Shown in pieces: positions 50,403 to 58,861 of a stretch of 64,000 nt of DNA. The stretch is from assembly GCA_937927975.1 (NCBI GenBank), contig CALEZT010000127.1, forward strand, positions 1-64,000, written 5' to 3'. Made by a program: the position numbers and the translations under genes. Source of the DNA: an uncultured Phycisphaerales bacterium. GTDB taxonomy: Bacteria > Planctomycetota > Phycisphaerae > Sedimentisphaerales > Anaerobacaceae. The notes beneath the pieces were generated by a model, which saw nothing but the letters and a program-made list of their open reading frames with translations, was not told the origin of the DNA and did no database searches. Each line of letters starts with the position of its first letter. The stretch's first letter is position 1.

Positions 50403-53324
50403 TCACTGCGCCGGCCGGCCGAAGGCGATATCGTCGATGTAGAGTATGCCGCCGCCGCCCTGGACCGGGTTGCTCTTGCTGCCGGCGCCGAGGTACAGCT
50501 TCTTCACCGACTTGAGGTTCACGCCCGTCAGACTGCTGAACGGAATCTTCCACTGCGTCCACTCGGCCGACGTCGCCGCCGTGGCGTTCGTCGCCGTGGC
50601 GGTCTTGTTCGTGCTGTCCTGCACCGTCACGTACACGCTCGTCGGACTGTTCGCAGGCTGCGGATCGTTCCCGATCGCCTGAACCTGCCACGAAGCGCCC
50701 GTCACATTGCCGGTGATCGAAACCCCCGACATCACCGCGGTCGTCGTCGCCGCCACGTTGTGGCTGGTCACGCACAGACCCACGTACACCGGGTTGCTCA
50801 TCACCACTGTCGTCGAACCCACCGTCCCGTCCGCGGCCTTGAGGTCCGTCCACGTCGTGCCGTCGGCCGAATACTGCGCCGTGAAGACGTCGCCCTTGCG
50901 GGTCAGCTTCACCCACTGAGGAGCTGTGACGCCTGCGGTCGCGGGTATGCTCGCCGCCGCGGCTGCGGTCGTCGCACGCCAGCCCAGGGAAACCCCGCTG
51001 CCGAACGACTGGATGAAGTACACGAACTTCGAATCTTCATCCAGGCTCTGGCGGATCATCACGCCCGCCTTGGCCCAGACGTTCGTGTTCACCAGGCTCT
51101 CGACCTTCACCACGATCGAGCCGTCGCCTGTGAGCGTCTTGAACGCGTAGCGGAAATCGTCGGCCGTGCCCCAGATGTCCGTGCCCGCCGCGCTCATCGT
51201 GATCGTGTCGCCGGTCTCGACGAAGGCCGCCGGAGCGCCGCGGACCCACAGACTCAGCGTATCGGCGCCGTGGGTCGTCCAGTTCTGCGCGGGGACGAAT
51301 TCCCGCTCGGCCTCGCTGTAGAACGGAGCCTCGGCGTTGCGGTACTCGAACGGCATCGACTGCTTGCCGCCGTAGACGATCGTCCGCTCCGCGAACGGAG
51401 CCTCCATGTACCCCACGAGCGAACCGTTCGTGCCGCTGGTCAGACCGTCGACCCAGGTCTCGTAGATCCGGCTGCCCTCCTCGTCCGTGTAGGACTCGAT
51501 ATCGTCGATCACCTCGTACTCGCGGGTCGTGAAACTCCAGACGTCGCTTTCCCAGACGCTGGGGGTCGCAGCCTCGTTGACCTCGACGACCTTCCAGTAG
51601 TACGTGGTCCCGAATGTCAGATCGCCGGCTTCGAAACGAGCGTCGGCCATGGTCTGAACAGGAGCCGTCCCGTCGGCGACAGCCTGCCGATCGGTCCCGA
51701 AGTAGACCTCATGAGAGACCGCTTCGCGCCCGGAGCGCCAGGAAAGCGTCCCATCGACAGATGCGCCCGTTGCGGCCTCGGCCGGAACCGGGGCGCTTGG
51801 CTCGACTGGAATCGAGAGGAATCGAACCTCGCTCAGGCCGTACTGAGGCAGCATGCCGCCCCAGTTGCTGAGGATCGTGAGCTTGACGAACCTGGCGGTA
51901 ATCCCGCCCAGTTCGACCTCGTCGGCGGTGTGCGTCGCGGCGCCGCTGGCCCGAGCCACCTGGACGTCGCCCAGCGAAGTCCACTGGACGCCGTCCACAG
52001 AGTACTCGACGGCAGCTTCTTTGACGCCGAATCCCAGCACGGACTCCAGCATCTGATTGGAGTTCCAGACCAGGGCGCGGTCGAGTTTGTAGACCTTGTC
52101 GAACGCAAACTGAATCCAGGTGGGCTGCGGGCCGCCGCTGCCGCTGAGCCACATCGTGGTGGGCTCCGTCGAGTGCTGATCGGCGATCAAGCCGGAGCCA
52201 TCGACGGTCTTCTCAGGTCCCATGCCCGCGTTGAAACTCGACGCGGTGGCGGTGACACTCGATATCGGGTAGGAATAGGCCTCGGTCGTGAAGCTCCAGA
52301 CCTCGCCTCGATGCACGGTCGAGGGGGCCTCGACCTCGTCGATCCGCCAATAGTAGGTCGTGCCGAACGCCAGCGGTCCTTGCGGATCGAACTGCGTGGC
52401 GGTCTGGGCCTGCGCGACGAGAACGCCTCTGGGGCTGGTCCTCTCGGCGGCCATCACGTCCTCCAGGCTCGCGCCGAAGTAGACGTCGCGCGCGACGCCG
52501 ATCCCGCTGGCCGTCCAGGCCAGGACCACGTCGCGAGCCACATCCTTGGCCTTATTGGCCGGGGTGGGCGACTGCGCCTTGACCATCGAGGCGGGTGGAA
52601 TCTCGACAATCTGCTTCATCTCGTCGGCCGTGACCGCGCGGTTGTAGACCCTCGCTTCATCGAGCATGCCCGCGAAGGCCTCATACGGGGCGTTGCTGCC
52701 GTCGTTGCCGAAGTTGGCGACGGTGTGGAGGGCCGTCAGGCCGGAGTACGAACCGGTGGCGAGTTGGGCCCCATTATAATAGATGACGTAGGTCCCGTTG
52801 TTCCACGTGAAGGCCACGTGGAGCCATTCGTTCATCGGAAGCTCCACCATATCCGTCCTGGTGGTGTGCGAACCGCCGAGGCCGAAGTCCAGCCTTCGTG
52901 AAACGTTGGTGCCGTCCTGCATGTAGAGCTGGATACGGCTGTTGAACTGCGGCTGAGTCGTGTGGCCGAAGATGTACCGGCCGCTGGAGGCGGGCTGAGG
53001 ATCGGAGAGATACACCCACACGGAAACGGTTCCGGCGGTGACGGACATGCCTGTGGTCGGGAATTCCAGGCGGTCCCCGACGTCCCCGGTAGCCGGAGGC
53101 GCGAATGACAAGGCCCCGGCGTCGCGTCCTTCGACCCAAGTCAGGGAGGCGCCGATCAGCGTGCCGTGACGCTGATTGCCGGAAGAGTCAAAGGCGGTGG
53201 TCCCGCTCGTTTCGTCGAGCTTGAAGTAGCAGACCAAGCCATCATCGAGCCCGGCCTGCACGGGTGTGATCGCGCCGACGACAACGCCGAACGCACAAAG
53301 AACGGTCAAGAGCCTTCCACGCAT
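50403..53324 (-). CDS. Secreted LamG / F5/8-type-C protein, cluster member 6
   Basis: 973 residues; GGAGGATGCT precedes the ATG at 53324, so a much longer open frame upstream was not used. Signal peptide MRGRLLTVLCAFGVVVGAIT. LamG (LVCYFKLDETSGTTAFDSSG, WLHVAFTWNNGTYVIYYNGA), fibronectin-like module, F5/8-type-C (VTATASSFNAGMGPEKTVDG), fibronectin-like module, then the shared C-terminal module ending LYIDDIAFGRPAQ. Only 58 bp separate its stop from the next gene start, so these two are probably co-transcribed. First gene of the six-gene cluster. Confidence 0.88.
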   Translation of the reverse strand: MRGRLLTVLCAFGVVVGAITPVQAGLDDGLVCYFKLDETSGTTAFDSSGNQRHGTLIGASLTWVEGRDAGALSFAPPATGDVGDRLEFPTTGMSVTAGTVSVWVYLSDPQPASSGRYIFGHTTQPQFNSRIQLYMQDGTNVSRRLDFGLGGSHTTRTDMVELPMNEWLHVAFTWNNGTYVIYYNGAQLATGSYSGLTALHTVANFGNDGSNAPYEAFAGMLDEARVYNRAVTADEMKQIVEIPPASMVKAQSPTPANKAKDVARDVVLAWTASGIGVARDVYFGASLEDVMAAERTSPRGVLVAQAQTATQFDPQGPLAFGTTYYWRIDEVEAPSTVHRGEVWSFTTEAYSYPISSVTATASSFNAGMGPEKTVDGSGLIADQHSTEPTTMWLSGSGGPQPTWIQFAFDKVYKLDRALVWNSNQMLESVLGFGVKEAAVEYSVDGVQWTSLGDVQVARASGAATHTADEVELGGITARFVKLTILSNWGGMLPQYGLSEVRFLSIPVEPSAPVPAEAATGASVDGTLSWRSGREAVSHEVYFGTDRQAVADGTAPVQTMADARFEAGDLTFGTTYYWKVVEVNEAATPSVWESDVWSFTTREYEVIDDIESYTDEEGSRIYETWVDGLTSGTNGSLVGYMEAPFAERTIVYGGKQSMPFEYRNAEAPFYSEAEREFVPAQNWTTHGADTLSLWVRGAPAAFVETGDTITMSAAGTDIWGTADDFRYAFKTLTGDGSIVVKVESLVNTNVWAKAGVMIRQSLDEDSKFVYFIQSFGSGVSLGWRATTAAAAASIPATAGVTAPQWVKLTRKGDVFTAQYSADGTTWTDLKAADGTVGSTTVVMSNPVYVGLCVTSHNVAATTTAVMSGVSITGNVTGASWQVQAIGNDPQPANSPTSVYVTVQDSTNKTATATNATAATSAEWTQWKIPFSSLTGVNLKSVKKLYLGAGSKSNPVQGGGGILYIDDIAFGRPAQ
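50413..51542. repeat. Near-identical 1.13-kb repeat, copy B
   Basis: Partner of 47409-48538, same orientation. The identity stops abruptly on both sides, inside the coding sequence (right edge, within the codons for VWSF) and a few codons before the stop (left edge). Confidence 0.9.
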
Positions 53325-54213
53325 AGCATCCTCCATTCCCAAAAACCCTGCGGGGACCGCGCGGCAAGACTCCGGCCCCGCACATTCAATGATTCTCCGT
53401 CGCCGGCCGACCGGTCCGCAGCCAAACCGATCTCGGACGACAGCACTTGTTCCCGATTCAACCGATGACGGTCGCGCCAGGCGGGCGTCCACCGATGGCA
53501 ACGCGATCGAGATCAAGCTCTTTCCTAGCAAAGAGATGCGCGAAATCGATCGATAGCGATGCAATTGGGGACAGAGAAGATTCTGATGTGACGCGCCAGC
53601 CTGCCGAACCACCTCCTTCCTCTCGGCATCCACCAGCCACGATCTACCGTTTTGACCATGCAGACGTCGGAAATGGTCGTGCTAAGGCTTCACCATCCGA
53701 CCGAAGTCCACATAGACCCTGCTCCACACGTGCGGAAGCCTTCGACAAATCCCACACACAAGGCTTCCACCACCTGGGTTATTTCGGAATCATTGCAGAC
53801 CCAAATAACCATTTTCCGTTATACCAGATCACCACTCGTTGTTTCAAGCGAAATTTCGAACGTCTGCGGCCGGCAAATCGATCGCCAGGGGCAAGCAAAT
53901 GCGTCGTCCGCCCCGGGAGGTCCATCTCTACCACATATAATGAAAGGAGTTCTTATAGGACCTGTAGCGAATACGGTCGATCCGTGCCAAGACAACCGCC
54001 AGAACATCGGAGACTCCCAGAAAATACAGACTCATGACCCATACACCCGATTCACTCCATCTTATCTATTTTCACTCAAGTTTTCAAAAACCAGCCTCCG
54101 ATACAACACTTGTCAAGATGACAGATTACCCATCTTGACTCGAAAGTGAATATACGATGTTACGCAGGTTCAAAGGTCGGCACAACAACATAAGGATGGA
54201 CAAGGAGACTCGA
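53325..54213. other. Long divergent intergenic region, no supported gene
   Basis: 889 bp between the divergent LamG cluster and the B12-binding-fold gene. GC drops clearly to the right of ~53.65 kb. Open frames exist but none has a ribosome site plus protein-like sequence. A perfect inverted repeat lies at 54112-54139. Confidence 0.5.
54112..54139. promoter_or_regulatory. Perfect inverted repeat upstream of the B12-binding-fold gene
   Basis: GTCAAGATG (54112-54120) and CATCTTGAC (54131-54139), 9-bp arms with a 10-bp spacer, 74 bp before the ATG. It could be an operator or a leader hairpin. Confidence 0.5.
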
Positions 54214-54939
54214 ATGGTTAAGGAAGAAACACTGGCCCGTTATCTCGAAGCCCTGCTCCAGGGGGACCGCAGCACCTGCCGCTCCGTCATTGAGGAGACG
54301 ATGCAGCGAGGCGTGCCGGCCAACTCCATCTACCTGCACCTGATCTGGCCGGTGATGGCCGAGATCGAACGGCTGTCGAGAACGGACCGCATCACGTCCG
54401 TCCAGGAGCACATGGCGACCCGCATCAACCGAACGATCGTGGACCAACTCCAGAACAAGCTGCCCCGCCGGCCTGCAAAGCACAAGAAAGTCGCCGTCTG
54501 CTGCTCCCGCGAGGAACTCCAGGAACTCGGCGCCCAGATGATCGCCGACCTGTTCGAGAGCGACGGCTGGCAGGTTCGCTTCCTCGGCGGCGGCCTTTCC
54601 AACGACGACATCTTCGGCTACATCAACGAGTACGCCCCCGACGTGCTGCTGGTCTACGGGACCACGCCCAAGCAGGCGCCGGACATCCGTCGGCTCATCG
54701 ATCATGTCCGGTCCGTCAACGCCTGGCCGGAGATGCGGATCATCGTTTCCGGCGGCCTGTTCAACCGCGCCGAGGGCCTGTGGGAAGAGATCGGCGCCGA
54801 CGGCTTTGCCGCCACGGCCGCCGAGGTGCTGCATGTGGTCACCGAAGAGCAGCCGGCCCCTGCGACCGACCGTCGGACGGTCAACCGCCGCAAGAGAAGA
54901 CAGCAGGCCGCAGCACAGGAAGCGGTCCTGGCGGAATAG
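54214..54939 (+). CDS. Cobalamin-binding-fold protein lacking the axial His
   Basis: 241 residues; the start at 54214 has AAGGAG 8 nt upstream. A helical cap (VKEETLARYLEALLQGDRST, IYLHLIWPVMAEIERLSRTD) is followed by a Rossmann-type B12-binding domain. At the place of D-x-H-x-x-G the sequence is E-L-Q-E-L-G (within VCCSREELQELGAQMIADLF), so Asp is Glu and the cobalt-ligating His is Gln. Later VYGTTPKQ and VSGGLFN fit the SxL and GG positions. The tail is Arg/Ala-rich. Similar to MtaC/CarH-like folds, but no methyltransferase or DNA-binding domain is attached. Possibly a scaffold or a sensor. Confidence 0.8.
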   Translation: MVKEETLARYLEALLQGDRSTCRSVIEETMQRGVPANSIYLHLIWPVMAEIERLSRTDRITSVQEHMATRINRTIVDQLQNKLPRRPAKHKKVAVCCSREELQELGAQMIADLFESDGWQVRFLGGGLSNDDIFGYINEYAPDVLLVYGTTPKQAPDIRRLIDHVRSVNAWPEMRIIVSGGLFNRAEGLWEEIGADGFAATAAEVLHVVTEEQPAPATDRRTVNRRKRRQQAAAQEAVLAE

Positions 54940-54950
54940 AAATTCACGAC

Positions 54951-55020
54951 GCGTCCCATGGGTCCTATCCGTCCTATTCGTCCCATAGGACTGATGGGAC
55001 CCATAGGACCTATGGGACGC
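54951..55020. terminator. Long palindrome between convergent genes
   Basis: GCGTCCCATGGGTCCTAT at 54951-54968 pairs with 55003-55020 over 18 bp with one mismatch; the inside holds further TCCCAT/ATGGGA pairing. It sits between the stops of the B12-fold gene and cimA and may terminate both. The repeated GGGACC/TATAGGACC wording suggests a REP-like element. Confidence 0.6.
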
Positions 55021-55026
55021 TCTCCG

Positions 55027-56589
55027 CTAAGACACGGGCTTGTGGATCTTGTACTCGACGCTGTCGACCAGCGCCAGCCAGCTTGCCTCGATGACGTTCT
55101 CCGAGACGCCCACCGTGCCCCACAGGGACTGCTTGTCCCGCGATTCGATCACGACGCGGACGCGGGCTGCGGTGCCCGCCTTGCCGTTGACGACGCGGAC
55201 CTTGTAGTCGATCAGACGCATCTCCCGAATGCACGGGTAGAAGTTCTCGAGCGACTTCCGCAGCGCCGCGTCCAAGGCATTGACCGGGCCGTCCCCTTCG
55301 CCGACCACGTGCTCGAACCGATCGCCGACCTTCAGCTTGACGGTCGCCTCGGTGACGATCTCGCCGCTCTGGCGTTTCTCCACATCCACGTGGTATTTGA
55401 TCAGTTCGAACGACGGCTTGAACTCGCCCAGGACCTTCTTGATCAACAGATCGAAGCTCGCGTTGGCGGCCTCGAACTGGTAGCCCTCGCTCTCCAGCTC
55501 CTGCACCCGCGCCAGAATCTTGCGGGCGAGCTTGGGGTCCTGGGCCAGCTTGGCCTTCTCCATCTCCGCCAGAACGTTCGACTTGCCGCTGAGCTCGGAG
55601 ATCAGGAACCGTCGCTCGTTGCCGACGAGCGCCGGATCGATGTGCTCGTACGTGCGCTTGCTCTTTCGCAGCGCGTCGACATGCAGACCCGCCTTGTGGG
55701 CGAAGGCGCTGGCCCCGACGTAGGGCAGGCTCGTCACCGGCGCCAGGTTGCTGATCTCATAGACGAACCGCGACGTCTCCGTCAGCAGCCGCATCTTTTC
55801 AGGGGTCAGGGCCTCGTAGCCCATCTTGAGAGCCAGATTGGGAACGATCGAGCACAGATCCGCGTTGCCCGTCCGCTCGCCCATCCCGTTGATCGTGCCC
55901 TGCACCTGCCGGGCTCCCGCGCGGACCGCGGCCAGCGAGTTGGCGATCGCACAACCCGAATCGTTGTGCGTGTGGATGCCGACGACGAGCGTGCCGAACG
56001 TCTTGCAGACCTCCTGCGTGATCTCGAAAATCCGCTCCGGCAGCGAGCCGCCGTTGGTGTCGCACAGCACCAGGGCGTCCGCTCCGCCTTCCGCGGCCGC
56101 CTGGAGCACCTTCATCGTGTACTCGGGGTTCTCCTTGTACCCGTCGAAGAAGTGCTCGGCGTCGAAGATCGTCTCAATGCCCTTGCCCTTGAGGTATCGC
56201 ACGGACTCCGTGCAGATCTTGAGGTTCTCCTCGAGCGAGCAGCCGAGCACCTCCCGCACGTGCAGGTCCCAGGTCTTGCCGACGATGGTCGCCGCCGGGG
56301 CCTTCGTGCTCACGATCGAACCGAGCGACACGTCGTTATCCACGGTGCAGTCGGCCCGCCGGGTGCTGCCGAAGGCCGAAATCCTGGAGTTCTTCAGGCC
56401 CAGTTTGGCCACCTCCAGAAAGAACTGCATCTCCTTGGGGTTGGAGGCTGCATAGCCGCCTTCGATGTAATCCATCCCCAGACCATCGAGCCACTTGGCG
56501 ATCGAGAGCTTGTCCTCCAGCGAGAAGCTGACGCCCTCGGCCTGCATCCCATCGCGCAACGTCGTATCGTAAACCGCAACTCTTGCCAT
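55027..56589 (-). CDS. cimA: Citramalate synthase
   Basis: 520 residues. Condenses pyruvate and acetyl-CoA to (R)-citramalate, the first step of the threonine-independent isoleucine route. Start MARVAVYDTTLRDGMQAEGV at 56589. HMG-CoA-lyase-like barrel with DTTLRDG (catalytic Arg and metal Asp), IEGGYAASNPKE, VLCDTNGG, GIHTHNDSGCAIANSL (metal His pair) and GTINGMGERTGNADL. Asp/Gly-rich C-terminal LeuA allosteric domain from about residue 400. Distinguished from LeuA by YIEGGYA.SNPK and the longer linker. No other leu/ilv gene is nearby. Confidence 0.93.
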   Translation of the reverse strand: MARVAVYDTTLRDGMQAEGVSFSLEDKLSIAKWLDGLGMDYIEGGYAASNPKEMQFFLEVAKLGLKNSRISAFGSTRRADCTVDNDVSLGSIVSTKAPAATIVGKTWDLHVREVLGCSLEENLKICTESVRYLKGKGIETIFDAEHFFDGYKENPEYTMKVLQAAAEGGADALVLCDTNGGSLPERIFEITQEVCKTFGTLVVGIHTHNDSGCAIANSLAAVRAGARQVQGTINGMGERTGNADLCSIVPNLALKMGYEALTPEKMRLLTETSRFVYEISNLAPVTSLPYVGASAFAHKAGLHVDALRKSKRTYEHIDPALVGNERRFLISELSGKSNVLAEMEKAKLAQDPKLARKILARVQELESEGYQFEAANASFDLLIKKVLGEFKPSFELIKYHVDVEKRQSGEIVTEATVKLKVGDRFEHVVGEGDGPVNALDAALRKSLENFYPCIREMRLIDYKVRVVNGKAGTAARVRVVIESRDKQSLWGTVGVSENVIEASWLALVDSVEYKIHKPVS

Positions 56590-56832
56590 AATGTGATCCC
56601 AACTCCTGTTCCCTGTCGCCGGAGGGCGTCGGCTCCCAGGAACCGCCCACGCCCATACGGACCGGCACAAAACCGGTTATTGTAGCGGTTGGAGCGAGAT
56701 CTGTAAAGCTCCTGGTTCGGATGCCGCGTCGCTGCGATTGGGTTTCTCTTGCGAAAGACCGCCTTTGACGCCATACTACCTTGCAGCGAAGCACCTCCGA
56801 ACAGACCGACATGAGCGGTATGGAGAGCATCT

Positions 56833-57633
56833 ATGAGGCAAAGAGCAGTGTGGCTGATCGCCTTGGGCGTCGGCCTTGTGGGATGCCATCGGGCGACCGG
56901 GCCATCGTCCGACTCGTCGAAACCCGACAATCGCAAACTCGTGGCCGACTGGTTCCAGATGCCCCCGGTTTCGGGGATCAATCGGCAGAACACCCTGATC
57001 CCGGTCCTTCGAATCGGCGGCAACTACTATACGACTTATCGCGGCCTGGAGATCCCGCTGCAGAAGACCCCGGAGGGGCTCAAGTGGAACCTGCTGCCCT
57101 CGCCCCTGGCGGACACCACGATCGGCTACTTCGGCCCGTCTTATCCCTGCTCCATCCGCGTCGTGGACCGGACTCGTGCGAACCTCGACCCTTCCTATTC
57201 CCCCGACGCGGCGCCGCCGGTCCTGATGACGAAGGCGAACGAGCCCGACGGCCTGCTCGACGCCACCGCGCCCCGCCCGCGAAAGCTCGACGACTTCGTC
57301 GGCGTCTACTATCCCGTCTGGTTCCCCTGGTTCCGCCTGGACATCCGCAAGGACGGCAGCCAATACCGGAGCGTGGAGCAGGTCCTGGCCTCGATCGAGC
57401 CGCCGCTCCAGTGGACGCCGCGAGGCAGAGCGCAGATGATCACCCCGTTCGCCGACGGGCTGGGCTTCGTCGGTTTCCCCGGCGACCCGCACAGCCTCGT
57501 GTACAACGAGACGCTCAAGCGTTTCGAACTCGTCCGAGCGGACAACGGCCTCAAAATGCCGCTGGCCAAGCTCCCGCCCAAGAAGGAGATCACCCTGCCC
57601 ACCCTGCCGATTGGAATCCCGACATGGAACTGA
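56833..57633 (+). CDS. Putative lipoprotein of unknown function
   Basis: 266 residues; GGAGAGCATCT precedes the ATG. Lipobox LVGC at residues ~15-18 (MRQRAVWLIALGVGLVGCHR) predicts lipid attachment and export. The body is rich in Pro, Trp and Tyr (GINRQNTLIPVLRIGGNYYT, YYPVWFPWFRLDIRKDG). No recognisable domain. It is followed 60 bp later by an esterase gene on the same strand. Confidence 0.78.
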   Translation: MRQRAVWLIALGVGLVGCHRATGPSSDSSKPDNRKLVADWFQMPPVSGINRQNTLIPVLRIGGNYYTTYRGLEIPLQKTPEGLKWNLLPSPLADTTIGYFGPSYPCSIRVVDRTRANLDPSYSPDAAPPVLMTKANEPDGLLDATAPRPRKLDDFVGVYYPVWFPWFRLDIRKDGSQYRSVEQVLASIEPPLQWTPRGRAQMITPFADGLGFVGFPGDPHSLVYNETLKRFELVRADNGLKMPLAKLPPKKEITLPTLPIGIPTWN

Positions 57634-57693
57634 CGGCCCATTCCGCACTGGACTTCCGCAGGATGACAAGTGTGCAATGAAAGGAAGAACCGC

Positions 57694-58533
57694 ATGTTGC
57701 GACTGCTCTTGGTAGCTCTTGCGTTCTTGAATCTAGCCACCGGCGCGATTGCCGTGCAGGACAACAGCCCGACGCAATACCGCGTCGAAAAAGACCTCCC
57801 TTACGTGGGCGAGGCCAAACCGACCACGGCGTACCAACTCGAACGGTGCCGCCTGGATCTGTACTATCCACAGGGCAAGACCGCTTTCGCCACCGTCGTC
57901 TGGTTCCACGGCGGCGGACTGACCGGCGGCAACCGGCACATCCCAACCGGGCTCCAGAATCAGGGCCTGGCCATCGTGGCCGTCAACTACCGCCTGTCCC
58001 CCAAGGCCACCTGTCCCGCTTACATCGAGGACGCCGCGGCGGCCGTCGCCTGGACGTTCCGCAACATCGCCGCTCACGGCGGCGACCCGAACAAGATCTT
58101 CGTCTCCGGCCACTCCGCCGGCGGGTATCTCACCAGCATGGTCGGCCTGGACAAGCGATGGCTGGCCGCCTGCGGGATCGACGCCGACCGAATCGCGGGT
58201 CTGATCCCCCTCAGCGGCCAGACCATCACGCACAGCACGATCCGCCAGGAGCGAGGACTCCCCGAGAGGGTCCCGCTGATCGACTCATTCGCGCCGCTCC
58301 ACCACATCCGCGCGGACGCCCCGCCCATCCTCCTGATGACGGGCGACCGCGAGATGGAGATGGTCGGCCGCTACGAGGAGAACGCCTATCTCATGCGGAT
58401 GCTCAAGATCGTGGGCCATCCGGATGTTACGCTCTATGAGTTCCAGGGCTACGGCCACGACATGGTCGAGCCCGCCATGGGCCCGATGCTCAGATGGATC
58501 AAAGGAAGAACGGCCGCCAGACCGGCGCAGTAG
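57694..58533 (+). CDS. Exported alpha/beta-hydrolase esterase (BD-FAE/HSL-like)
   Basis: 279 residues; AAAGGAAGAACCGC precedes the ATG. Signal peptide MLRLLLVALAFLNLATGAIA. Hydrolase motifs: HGGGLTGG (oxyanion hole), GHSAGGYLTS (nucleophile Ser), LLMTGDREMEM (Asp), FQGYGHDMV (His). The group contains carbohydrate esterases acting on feruloyl or acetyl groups of plant polysaccharides, so a role in glycan debranching is plausible; this is inference. Confidence 0.87.
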   Translation: MLRLLLVALAFLNLATGAIAVQDNSPTQYRVEKDLPYVGEAKPTTAYQLERCRLDLYYPQGKTAFATVVWFHGGGLTGGNRHIPTGLQNQGLAIVAVNYRLSPKATCPAYIEDAAAAVAWTFRNIAAHGGDPNKIFVSGHSAGGYLTSMVGLDKRWLAACGIDADRIAGLIPLSGQTITHSTIRQERGLPERVPLIDSFAPLHHIRADAPPILLMTGDREMEMVGRYEENAYLMRMLKIVGHPDVTLYEFQGYGHDMVEPAMGPMLRWIKGRTAARPAQ

Positions 58534-58861
58534 GCGACAAAGGCGCCTTTCATGCCTGTGCGCGTCTCGTTTTCCCGCTTTCTTGCGAAATCCCTCGCGA
58601 AATGGGGCAGGCGACCCCACACCCCACAATAAATCCAGCCATTCAAGCGTCTTGCTGGATGATGACGAAGAACACCCATGATCGCGTGGTCATTCGCCTG
58701 CGGTCGTGAGAGACCGTAAAGCTCTTTCTCATCGGGACTTGGACGACTGCTCCACACGCGTCGCCCCGTGCATGGACCGATCGCACGGTTGACTTGGAAG
58801 CCCCCATCCTCTACAATGAAGGGTGGCTGCAACAAGGTTTCCTGCTCTTAGGAGAAAGCCT
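58534..58861. other. Intergenic region with a promoter
   Basis: 328 bp. It contains the promoter at 58789-58817. The rest has no supported frame or RNA. Confidence 0.5.
58789..58817 (+). promoter_or_regulatory. Sigma-70 type promoter
   Basis: TTGACT (58789-58794), exactly 17 bp, TACAAT (58812-58817). It lies 45 bp before the ATG of the 58862 gene. The best consensus promoter I saw in the window. Confidence 0.75.

Noticed and set aside
47237-50515. Very long open frame (over 1000 codons) opposite the LamG gene
   Set aside because: It is the antisense shadow of a well-supported secreted protein; its translation is His/Arg/Asp-rich and repetitive. The same holds for the long antisense frames at 35-47 kb and 50.8-52.9 kb.
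53652-54149. 165-codon frame in the long intergenic region
   Set aside because: No ribosome site, no domain, irregular composition, and it spans the inverted repeat.
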